Of a stretch of 64,000 bases of DNA, positions 1 to 11,300 are shown piece by piece; positions within the stretch are counted from its first letter, which is position 1; every line of letters begins with the position of its first letter. Made by a program: the position numbers and the translations under genes. The stretch is from Gymnothorax reevesii. Lineage: Eukaryota > Chordata > Actinopteri > Anguilliformes > Muraenidae. The notes beneath the pieces are model-generated. The model ran no database searches and was not told the origin of the DNA. It saw nothing but the letters and a program-made list of their open reading frames with translations. Where the stretch lies: NCBI GenBank assembly GCA_029721435.1, contig CM056573.1, positions 6,005,501 to 6,069,500 of the forward strand, in the 5' to 3' direction.

Positions 1-310
1 AGATTAAGTCACAACATCCAACGATGTCCAAAGCCATTTCTGTGTCTTGTGTGACCAGCTCGTGCTCTCCCCACAGCTTAACTGCGTCCTGGGAAGCTCA
101 GAACTGGAGAAAATAAGAGAGAAAGATCTCAGTGGTCTTTAACTTTTTTTGTTGGGTATACAGTATCTCTAACTCGCTGACCATCGCCAGAAACTGCCTT
201 GTGGTCATGTAGTCTCCACCAGAGCCGACCACTTCTCTTCTAGTTGGTCTATCGCTGTGCTTCTCCAGGTCTTACGGAGCTGGCATCGCTGGTCTGCCAG
301 CCCTGCTCCT

Positions 311-492
311 GGTGAGCTGCCATCCTGTCGGTTTTCACTCCAACCCTAATTCACTCCAACACCTGATTTGGGTCATTTGCAGCCCGTGGAGATCTCCTGG
401 ATGTGAGGTGTGCTTTACTTTGGTTGGAGTGAAAAGCTTCAGGATGGAAGCTCTGCAGGACCCGGGCTGGAGACCACTAGTCCAGGACACTT
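311..492 (+). repeat. Dispersed fish repeat with inverted ends
   Basis: GCCATCCTGTCGGTTTTCAC at about 320 is the imperfect reverse complement of the segment ending CAGGATGG at about 422-448. The text between and after (CTCCAACCCTAATTC, GACCCGGGCTGGAGACC) resembles a repeat I know as common in fish genomes. It lies in the arid4a intron upstream of the first exon in the window. Nothing else is recognised in 1-625. Confidence 0.5.
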
Positions 493-625
493 CAAACAGC
501 CAGCAGTAAATTAGCGATATTTCTGCAGCCTTATGTAGGCTGACCTGTAGACTTGAGTCTGAGTTCAGGCGTCCGTAGGAAATGACGCAGGCTGTTTTCC
601 CACGTGTCTGTGCTTTATTTTGCAG

Positions 626-723
626 ATTGAGAGCGGAGCTGTGTGGAAACAGATCTACATGGACCTTGGCATTCCCGTTCTGAATTCTGCTGCCTCTTAC
701 AACGTGAAGACCGCTTATAAGAA
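626..723 (+). CDS. arid4a: arid4a coding exon a (ARID domain, C-terminal part)
   Basis: Acceptor TTTTGCAG ends at 625; donor GTAAGT starts at 724. Encodes [20 protein letters not shown] and on to TAYK, leaving two bases of a Lys codon. This is the helix region of the ARID fold. Confidence 0.92.
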
Positions 724-2288
724 GTAAGTGGGATTGTACACAAGCTTTTTTAACCCAACTCGGGAACACTTGGGACAATTTGGAAAAAGCACATAAACAA
801 AAAAATGCACACTGAGGTCCTCACTCAGATCTTCTCGCAACAAAATATGAAACTGGATTGTCTCAGCATTTTATGTGTCATGGCTTTCCTGAAAAATCTT
901 GATGACCCGGCCTGATTCAGAGCCCAGTCAACATCACCAGGTGACGCATTAGCATCGTTTAGCTCTGCGCAGGTTTTGATCCACTAGCACTTATAATCAG
1001 CTGCAGAATCCGGGTCTGTGTCTGGACTGGTCTGGAAATTTAATCTCCTCTTCCCATTCATACAGTCCAACTTCCTGTAAAATTTCTTGGTAATCCGTTG
1101 AATAGTGTTTGATTTGTCCTGATGACAAACGCGCAGATAAACGCACACTCGCGCGAGGGATCACTGTAGCTCCTGGCACCGGTAATATTCCTAAAAGAGT
1201 TCCAGCCCTTTTGTGCACAGATTTAGGTGTGTGGGCACAGTTCTGTGCTGTTCCTCTGTTCTCGAGTGCTACAGACGCTCAGGATGTGGGTGAGGTCATG
1301 TGATGACTCGCAGGAAGTGGGTGAGGTCATGTGGTGAGGTCAGACTGACTCTTGAGGATTCATTCATTGCCTGCACTGTCTGAACTGATGACAGAACCGG
1401 CAACCTAAGAGGCAGTTGTATATGTTTTAACGGGCATCTCTGATTCGCTGCAGGTACCTGTACGGCTTCGAGGAGTACTGTCGCTCGGCCTCCATAGAGT
1501 TCAGGACCATCCACCACAACGACCCTCCGCCCCCAAGCCTCGCGGAGGTGAATCCAGAGCAGCAGGAGTGGAGAGAGGGCCCGAGCTCGGAGTCGCCCCC
1601 GGGGGGCCCCACTGAGCCGGCAGGAGGCGAGAAGCTGCCTGTGGACGAGGAAGAAGAGGAGGAGGAGGAGGTGGGAGGGGAGTCGGGCAGCGAGAGCGAG
1701 AAAGAGGAGGTCAGGGAGACGCGCTCGCCCAGGGTGAGTCGGGCTTCCTGAGGTTGTGTCACTTCTGGTGTTGGGGCAGATGTGCGCTGGACGATGTTTC
1801 GGCACTCAATACAAATATACTGCTGAATTAAAGACGCGTATCAGTTTACGGCAGAAGTGGGAGTTATGAATCCTCAGAGCTGAAGCCTTTCAAATGAAGT
1901 TCGTTTCCCAAGTGAGGATTAACCCCAGGGTCTAAACCAGAGCCAGTAATGCCTGCTAAGTTAGCAACTTGCATAGTTCATCCATAGTCAGTGCCTCCAG
2001 CGATGTAAGTTAGTGTCTGTGATTTTGGGAAACGCACCCCGATCAGTGACTGTGTGGGGAAGATTCTGGCAATTTAATAGGACGCATAATTTGACAATGT
2101 TTCTAAATTCCAAGCAGCTCTTTCGCATTATAACGAATAGAACAGTGTCCTGTTTGTGATGGATGATGGCTGATGTGTGTAAAATGCTAACAAAGGGATT
2201 GATTGGAGAACCTCACCTTATCCCAGACGGTTGGGGCAATAGTGTGCAGTCAGGACCCTGTGGCTGAGCCGTTCCCTCTCTCTGTCCG

Positions 2289-2330
<42 letters not shown>

Positions 2331-5300
2331 CCCCTCCCTCCCTCCCTCAGGTGGGGCGAAGGAGTGCCCAAACGATACCGAAATTGGAGGCCAAGGAGCC
2401 TCCTAAGCAGGAGCGGAGCAGAGAGGAGCGCGTGAAGGGGGAGGCGTGGGGGGAGGACGGGCAGGAGGAGGGAGGCGCCGAGGAGCCCAGCGCTGAGGGG
2501 CCCAGGGGGGGTCCGGAGGGGCTCTCCTCCCCCGGGAAGAGGACCAAACTGGAGAGGCGCAGCCGACACCCCGAGGAGTCCGACAAGGAGTCTGAGGAAG
2601 AGGAGGAGGCGGAGGAGGAGGTGAAGGAGGGAGAGAGGCCCGGAGAGGAGCCCATGGCCCGGATACAGTACGTACAGAGACGTCTCGTGTGTGTTTGTGT
2701 GTGTTTGTGTTTTTGTCTTACCGTGCATTTCTCTGTGTTTATATGCGCACGTGCTCAGTGTGACGGCTCAGTTCTGTCTTTACCAGTACGATGGAGTAAA
2801 GCTGCTTTCACGCCGGACGCGAAACGAATTTTTTGCGCGACTGATTACATTCAAAGACGCGAATACACGTGACTTCGCGTTGACTTTGAATGTAATCCGT
2901 CACGCAGAAAATTTGTTTTGCGTCCGGTGTGAAGGCAGGTTAAGAATGAAGCAGTGTCATAATACCCCCGAAATACGAGTTTCGGGGATATCATGGTTTC
3001 ACCGCCGGGTCTGCCGCCACCGTGTCCGCAGATTTTACCCGTTAGTGCAATAACTCACCAAATACTTTACATTGGCTTCTCATTTTTAGCATATGGCTAG
3101 ATGTGGTAGAGAGGATGAACTGATTAGAGTTTGGGCAAGTATTCACTCCTAGGTTTGCCACCAGGTGGCGCTATATATTGAAAAAAAGTTTGTTTTTAAC
3201 CACATCTCTGGAACAATTACTTACACAGTCCTCAAATTTGCCTGGTATTGCAGGCCTAGTAAAGGGGAATCTAATAAAAGGGGCTTCGGGGATTGGGGGA
3301 ATTTCGGGGATGTACCCCTTGCTGTCGGCCACCAACAGCGTAGGCCTGGTTTCAACCATGTAATCCTGCGCTTCAGGCTTCATGAAACAGATTTGCAACA
3401 CGAGTGTTCTGTCTTTCTCTCAAAGGTTTATTAGGTATCAGTAAAATAAAAATGTATTGAATTATTTTCTGAATTCTTAACATTTTGAAAACAAATCATT
3501 ATTTCATTTCTTTGGTCACGGGTGAGTTTTGAAATTCTGGCTGTCACCCTGTTGGCAGTGAGAGGCCGTACCACCGGGTGCTTGAGAAGTCAGGAAGATT
3601 CGTTTATGAATGCCAGTCTGCGTTGCGGAATTATGATACGTCTCCGAGTGTGTTGAACGGAAAGCTTGTTGTAATTGTTGTAATGTGAATATAGGCCACT
3701 AGATGGCAGTGTTTACCTTTTTTTTTGTTAATCTCAGACTGGAGTCATGTTTAGACATGTCCTGGACATGTCTGGGGCAAGTCTCAGAAAATAAAAAAAA
3801 GAGGTCTAAATGTGGGTGGGGTCTGCAAAAGAGTATATAAGGAAAAGAATTGAGACAGTAGAGTAGTAGGAGAAATTGCAAGAAGATGACCAGACCTGCC
3901 ATTCTGTTCAAGACCTGTGACGTTTCTTTTGTGGATTTCTTTGCCTGTGTTTGAGCATTTTCTTCATCCAGGACATCACCAAGCCACCCCACCAAAAAGG
4001 GACTGTAATTATTTCTGTTTTTTCTTATTTATCAATCTTGGTCTTTAGTTGTAGGTTGTTATTAGTCTTTGTCTTTGTTAAAAATTAAATGTGTTTTAGT
4101 TGTTAAAACTGTGTTTGTCATCCCTTGCTGTTGCTGTTGTGTTATAAATGTAATAACAAATTGGGGCCATAACAAATTGGGGGCTCAAGGTCCGGGATAG
4201 ACCATTGTGTGAGTAATTTATTGAAAATCTAACATTCCAAATTGTGAAATTGTTTTTGTGAATTTTCCTAGATATATATTGACAACAGCAATGGATGATT
4301 TCTTGGCATCACCAACCGTAGGGGTTTTGAAGTCTTTTAAAAAGACAGAACTGCTAGAAATTTGCAGACATTTAGAGCTGACAGAGGTGAAACCAGCCAT
4401 GCGAAAAGCAAGACTGGCTAGAGAGATAGTTGAATATTACATTGATGAAAATGTGTTTGCACCAGGAGATCTGGAACAGTTTCCAGTGGAAAATCCAAAT
4501 ATAGAAATGGAACTTAAATTAAAAATGCTAGAGATTGAAAGGGAGGAAAAAGAAAAACAAAGGCAGTTTGAGTTGGAAAAATTAGCAAGAGAAGAGAAAC
4601 AAAGAGAATTTGAGAGGGAAGAAAAAGAAAAACAAAGAGAATTTGAGTTAGAAAAATTTGCAAGACAGAGAGATTTTGAATTAGAGAAATTCGATAGAGA
4701 AGAAAGACTCCAAATGGAGCAACTAAAAATTAAAATTCAAACTGAAAATAAATTTCGGGCTAGCCAGGAGGTAAAACTGGTGCCTCCATTTTCGGAAAAG
4801 GATGTTGACAACTATTTCCAGTGTTTTGAAAAGGTAGCAAAGAGTTGCCAGTGGCCAAAGGAACACTGGCCTCTGATGTTGCAAACTGTCCTCAAGGGTA
4901 AAGCTCAACAAGCCTATTCGGCTTTGTCTGCAGATGATTCCTCTGATTATGAGGTTGTCAAAAAGGTTATTTTGAGAGCTTATGAGTTGGTTCCAGAGGC
5001 TTACCGACAGAAATTCAGAGGTCTGAAGAAATCTGAAAATCAGACTTATGTTGAATTTGCTAATGAAAAGCAGGTTTGCTTTGAGCGCTGGTGTACTTCT
5101 ATGGAGGTCAAGGATGATTTCAACTCACTAAAAGAGATGGTGTTAGTTGAAGAATTCAAGAACTGTGTTAAAGATGATGTTAAGACCTACCTTAATGAGA
5201 AGCAAGCACTGAATTTGCAATCAGCTGCCAAATTTGCAGATGAATATGTTCTCACACATAAGTCCAAATTTCAGTCTAGCAGTAATAATAGATGGTCCCA

Positions 5301-8300
5301 ATTTCAGAAAAAGGGTTATGGTGATACCCAAGATTCCTCACCCAAAGACAAAGACAAATCTGGTGATGGTGCTCAGAAATCCAGTAACAGGTCTGATCAA
5401 AGTGTGAAAGCTGACAGTGACAAAAGTGGTCTAGTTTGCAGTTATTGCAAGAAATCTGGTCATGTTACAACTAACTGTTGGTTCCTTAAAGCTAAAAAAG
5501 AAAAAGAAAAGGATACCAAACCAAATGCCTTTGTGAAAACAAGGTTAGAAACCCCTGTAGTAGATAACCGATCTGCTGAATTGCCTGCTTCTTGTGGGGC
5601 TAAAAAGCCTGATACAGCTGACTTTGTGAGGGAGGAATTTCTTCCATTTGTGTCAGAGGGATTTGTGGCTCTGAATGAGCATACTACTCCTGTCCCCATA
5701 TATATCCTAAGGGATACCGGAGCGTCTCAGTCACTTTTGTTGATGGACTCCTTGGAGTTACGTGATGAGACCGCTTCAGGGGATTTCATACTTGTACAAG
5801 GTATTGAAGGGAGGACTGTATCTGTACCCCTGCGCTCTATATTCTTGAAGTCAGATTTAGTTACAGGACAGGTAAAGGTGGGACTTATGTCAAGTCTACC
5901 TATAAAGGGTGTTTCTCTGTTGCTAGGCAATGACCTGGCTGGGGGCAAAGTAGTTCCCCCTGTACATCTTACTTCACAGCCGAGCACTGAAGATGGGGAT
6001 GAGGATCCATCTCTGTATCCTTCTTGCGCAGTGACTCGTGCTATGGCCAAGAAGGCTAAAGAAGAAGATGATGTGGTGCCGTCCAGTACATCGAATAGTC
6101 AGGACTCAGGTGGTTCGCCTCATGACTCTGATTGGCCTACTATGGTTTCTCCGTTTGAGGACTTATCAGATACTTTTATCAGTTCTCTATTCAGCCAGCC
6201 GGATGGGTCTGGTGATTCTGATGTGTCTGGAGACTTGTCTCTGTCCAGAAAGCGGTTGATTGAGGAGCAAACTAATGATCCTGAAATTGGTGTACTAAAG
6301 AGGAGAGCCCTTCCTGAAAAAGATATAGATGCAGTTCCAGTTGGGTATTATCTCAAGGATGGTGTGTTGATGCGGAAGTGGCGCCCTCCTGATATCCCTG
6401 CCAATGCAGATTGGGCAGTGGTCAGGCAAATTGTTGTTCCGAAGGTCTATAGGAATGAGATCTTAACAATGGCTCATAGTTTACCTTTAGGAGGTCATCT
6501 TGGTGTTAGCAAGACTGTTGATAAGATCATGAAACACTTCTTTTGGCCTGGGCTTCGGAAAGACGTTTCCAACTTTTGCAAAACCTGTCACACTTGTCAG
6601 GTAGTTGGAAAACACCAGTTAGACCCACCTGTAGCTCCATTGCAGCCTATCCCAGCATTTGGGGAGCCATTCTCTAGGGTCATTGTTGATTGCGTTGGTC
6701 CATTACCCAAGACTAGATCTGGAAATCAGTACTTGATGACAATCATGTGTGCATCTACCAGATTCCCCGAAGCCATACCTCTACGTAACATCAAGGCAAC
6801 TGCAATCTCGAAGGCTTTGATAAAGTTCTTCACGTTGTTTGGCCTTCCCAGGGAAATTCAGTCAGACCAAGGTAGCAATTTCACTTCAGGATTGTTTCAG
6901 CAGGTTGTGTATGAACTAGGTGCAAAACAGATTCTTTCTAGTGCCTATCATCCAGAAAGTCAGGGTGCCTTAGAGCGGTTTCATTCCACTCTCAAGACAA
7001 TGATGAGGACTTATTGTTATGACCATGAGAAAGACTGGGATGAAGGGGTTCATTTGCTGTTGTTTGCAGCTAGAGAAGCAGTGCAGGAGTCTACTGGATT
7101 CAGTCCATTTGAGCTAGTGTTTGGTCATGAAGTGAGAGGACCTTTGCAATTATTGAGTGAACAATGGCAAGAGAAAGAGCCGCAAATCAGTCTGTTAGAC
7201 TATGTTAGCAAGTTCAAGGAAAGATTGCGTGCAGCTTGTGACCTTGCCAAAGAGAACTTGAAATCAAGTCAGGGAAAAATGAAAACTTGGTATGATCATA
7301 AGGCTAGAAGCCGTGAGTTTAAACCAGGAGACAAGGTCCTTGTGTTGTTTCCCTTGCAGTCCAATCCATTGCAGGCTAGATTTCATGGTCCTTATGAAAT
7401 TCTGACAAAACTCAATGATCTCAATTACATTGTGAAGACTCCAGATAGGAGAAAACCAAAACAATTGTGTCATATTAACATGCTAAAGCCTTATCATGAC
7501 AGAAATGCTAGGGTTGCAGCTGTCACTTCAGATTCTCCAATGGTCGAAACGTGTGAAGATGAGGGGGAGTTTCAAGATGATGAACCAAGAATTAAAGCTG
7601 AAGTTCTTTCATGTAAATTGTCAAACAGTGAAGTGTTGCAAAATCTTGATGTAAAACTCCAGCACTTAGAACCCTCACAGAGAGATCAGTTTGAAAGGTT
7701 GATCAAGAAATATGAGGATTTGTTTCCTGATGTTCCAAAGAGAGTTACTATAGCCTCTCATGATGTAGATGTTGGTGATGCCAAACCAATAAAACAGCAT
7801 CCATACCGGATGAATCCTGAAAAGAGAAAGATTGCTGAGAAAGAGGTTGAGTACATGTTAAAACATGATATTATCAGACCCTCCAACTCCGATTGGAGTT
7901 CACCCTGTGTGCTAGTTCCAAAACCTGATGGAAGTACTAGATTCTGTACAGATTATCGCAAAGTCAATGCTGTAACTAGAACTGATGTGTTTCCAATACC
8001 TAGGATTGATGATTGTATTGATAGTGTAGGGCAAGCAAAGTTTCTGACCAAGATTGATTTATTGAAGGGTTATTAGTGTGTGCCTTTAACTGAGAGGGCC
8101 AAGAGCATCTCTGCTTTTGCCACACCATCTGGATTGTACCAGTATGAAGTCCTACCCTTTGGCATGAAAAATGCCCCAGCCACGTTCCAAAGGATGATAC
8201 AGTCTACAATCGCCGGATTGCCACACACGGGTGCATACATCGATGACCTGATCACATGGAGTGACTCCTGGGAAGAACATCTAAAAGATGTAGAGACGTT

Positions 8301-11300
8301 GTTCCAGCGCCTGACCCAGGCTAACCTGACTGTTAACCTGAGCAAGAGTGACTTTGGTTGTGCTACTGTCACCTATCTTGGCTACGTCATAGGCCAGGGT
8401 AAGGTGGCACCCATAAATGCTAAAGTCCAAGCCATCATGGACTTTCCAGTTCCTGACAACAAAAAAGCTTTGCGCCGCTTCCTTGGAATGATCGGGTACT
8501 ACCGCAAGTTCTGCAAGAACTTTGCTGAGATTGCTCTCAGTCTAACTAACCAACTGAAAAAAGGCGTAAAGTTCACCTGGGATGATGCATGCCAGAGAGC
8601 CTTCGATCGCCTGAAGTCTCTGCTGTGTCACTTCCCCGTGCTCAAATCTCCTGACTTCAACAAACCGTTCTCCATCGCGGTCGATGCTAGCGACCAAGCT
8701 TGTGGATCTGTGCTCCTACAGAGAAGTGACTCTGATGACATTGAGCATCCCGTGGCATACTCCTCCAGGAAGTTCAATCACCACCAAAGGAACTATTCCA
8801 CAATAGAGAAGGAACTGTTGGCTCTGGTCCTTTCTTTACAACACTTTGAGGTTTATGTTTGTACAGGGCAAAAGCCAATGATTGTGTACACTGACCACAA
8901 TCCGTTAATGTTTTTGAGTAAGATGTAAAACAAGAATCGGAGATTGTTGAATTGGAGTTTGATTTTACAGGAGTTTGACTTGGAAATTAAGCATGTGAAG
9001 GGTACAGACAATGTAATTGCTGATTGCTTATCCCGTGTTTGAATGTGTATATATATATCATGTGTTTGAATATTGTATGATATGTATATATAGACAAGTG
9101 TTCACTTAACCATTTTGTATTGAAAAGAAAAATTTTGCCTTTATGAGTCAAAATTTTTCCCTTTTGGAATGGAGGTGTAATGTGAATATAGGCCACTAGA
9201 TGGCAGTGTTTACCTTTTTTTTTGTTAATCTCAGACTGGAGTCATGTTTAGACATGTCCTGGACATGTCTGGGGCAAGTCTCAGAAAATAAAAAAAAGAG
9301 GTCTAAATGTGGGTGGGGTCTGCAAAAGAGTATATAAGGAAAAGAATTGAGACAGTAGAGTAGTAGGAGAAATTGCAAGAAGATGACCAGACCTGCCATT
9401 CTGTTCAAGACCTGTGACGTTTCTTTTGTGGATTTCTTTGCCTGTGTTTGAGCATTTTCTTCATCCAGGACATCACCAAGCCACCCCACCAAAAAGGGAC
9501 TGTAATTATTTCTGTTTTTTCTTATTTATCAATCTTGGTCTTTAGTTGTAGGTTGTTATTAGTCTTTGTCTTTGTTAAAAATTAAATGTGTTTTAGTTGT
9601 TAAAACTGTGTTTGTCATCCCTTGCTGTTGCTGTTGTGTTATAAATGTAATAACAAATTGGGGCCATAACATTGTTCAGAACTGTTTAAAACTGCCTGCA
9701 TCGGTGTGTGACTGAATTTCAAAGATAATGACACAATGATAACTATTTTTCAACAATTCATTGTTGAATTTTCTGGTCTTCAAGGACCCCACCTGATGGG
9801 TTTGATCATTTCTATGCCCCTGCCGCGTATGGCTGGGGGCATTTAAGGTTGCCCTCAGTGTCCGTCTGTACGTCCCGGCTTATGGGGGCTGTTGTGATTC
9901 CACTTCTCCTCAAAATACAACGAACAGAGTTTATTCTGGTGCACCGGGTACCTTGTAGGGACCCTAAAGGTGCGCACCTCATACTTACTTTTCATTTTTT
10001 CTTTGTGAACCTTCATTTAAGTTTGGTCACCTAGAGTGAGAATTTTGCCTGAGAGTGACAGGGGCATACATGCCTTATGAACAGTTTTTTTTTTTTTTTT
10101 TGTTCTTTCTAAGGTGGTTATTTTATCTCCGCATGGAGGAAATATGTTTTCGTTATCGTTCATTCTATAGCTCGTTAGATGGATAATGGGTTGACTCAAA
10201 AAGTAATGTGTGGACTTAAGGGAAACGTGCGTCGGTGCACATTGTGCTGACAAAGAAGTGATTAAATTAAATTTTGGCTAAGATCTGTTTTGAAGTCTGG
10301 ACACATGACGATCCCCAAGAACACTTCTAGCAGCATCATTCATCGCTCGCCTACTGTATTGTTGACCGTCGGGAGCTGCTCGAGTTGTCTGCCCTTTGCC
10401 TTCAAGTGAAGCATCGAATTTTGACTTTCATTTGGAGAGGAAATGCAGGTTTTGCGATGGTAAATGTACTCCGAGTGCCCTCTGGTTTTGTTTTTCCGGC
10501 CTGTATGATAAGGACACCGTGTGTCTCTCACACGCACTCTGGGAAGTGCCAAAGAATGTGATGCACGAACAGAGGAAGTGTTTAAAAGAAAACGTGAAAT
10601 CAAAGGCTGTTTTGTACTTGTAAGACGTGTCTGGTGACTGTGTCAGACGACCAAAATAATCTCAGTGACAGAAAAAATTGTGGTCCCACGGTGTCTTGTT
10701 CCTGTTTAACATTTGTAACGTTGCAGACACTGTCATTGGTTGTGTTATAATTTCACTGGCTGGATGGACCAAGAGTTCGATGGTTGTTTTGGGGATAGAA
10801 AGTTGATGTATTGCATTTGCAAAAAGATCAGTTTGTTGTATTTATAGAGAAATAACTATTATTGCCATGTAAATGACAGTTTGCGCTGCAGATGTTGTCC
10901 TTTAAAGCATAAAAGAATCTGTCGTCCAACCTCTCTCTGAAGACGACACTTTTCGCAAATATAAAAGGGCCGTAACTCAGGAAGATCCTTCATTCCTCTG
11001 CTTCTCCTCAGTGCTGAGGTGTTGCTGAGGTGTCCGTCCTCCTCATCAGGACCAGAACAGTTCGTGATTGCGCACAAATTAGCTACATTTCACAAAGTTG
11101 TCTTATACTCTATTTGTTTTCCTAAAAGCCTTTGTTTGAAAATAAAGGGGCTTGTCAATTAATCAGGAACACCGTCATAAATTCCCGCTTTGAAAAGCTC
11201 GTTGTTAAGCCGCTTTTGTCAAGACTATTCTTTTGTGATTTTTTTTTTTTTTTAAGAGCTGTACTTCTGTAGTTTAGCATGTTTCTGTCTGCCTCTGATG

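Larger units (their letters stand above)
3679..4174 (+). repeat. 5' LTR
   Basis: Starts TGTAATGTG and ends ATAACA. It looks identical by eye to the 3' LTR over all 496 bases. Contains TATATAA at 3834-3840, an ATTAAA with GT-rich sequence after it at 4084-4089 (likely end of R), and a CTCF-like CCACTAGATGGCAG near its start. Confidence 0.92.
3679..9671 (+). mobile_element. Gmr1-type Ty3/gypsy LTR retrotransposon, near full length
   Basis: A 5,993-bp element in the arid4a intron, in the same orientation as the gene. It has two 496-bp LTRs, a primer-binding site after the 5' LTR, one long gag-pol frame and a polypurine tract before the 3' LTR. Domain order is gag, zinc knuckle, protease, integrase, reverse transcriptase, RNase H. 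Integrase before RT is the hallmark of the Gmr1 group described from deuterostomes, including fish. A 4-5 bp target duplication is visible: ATTGT at 3674-3678 and again from 9671 (the A may belong to either). No envelope gene is seen. Two stops in the frame make this copy defective. Confidence 0.93.

Noticed and set aside
2213..2728. Minus-strand frames of 100-170 codons opposite arid4a exon 2351-2667
   Set aside because: They mirror the Glu/Lys-rich coding strand and the CT microsatellite; no independent support.
3699..3995. 98-codon minus-strand frame present identically at 9196-9492
   Set aside because: It is the antisense of the two LTR copies; useful only as evidence that the LTRs are identical.
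8074..8076. TAG in the retrotransposon as a programmed read-through codon
   Set aside because: It lies inside a core RT motif, where a conserved Trp is expected, not between gag and pol. A disabling mutation is the simpler reading.
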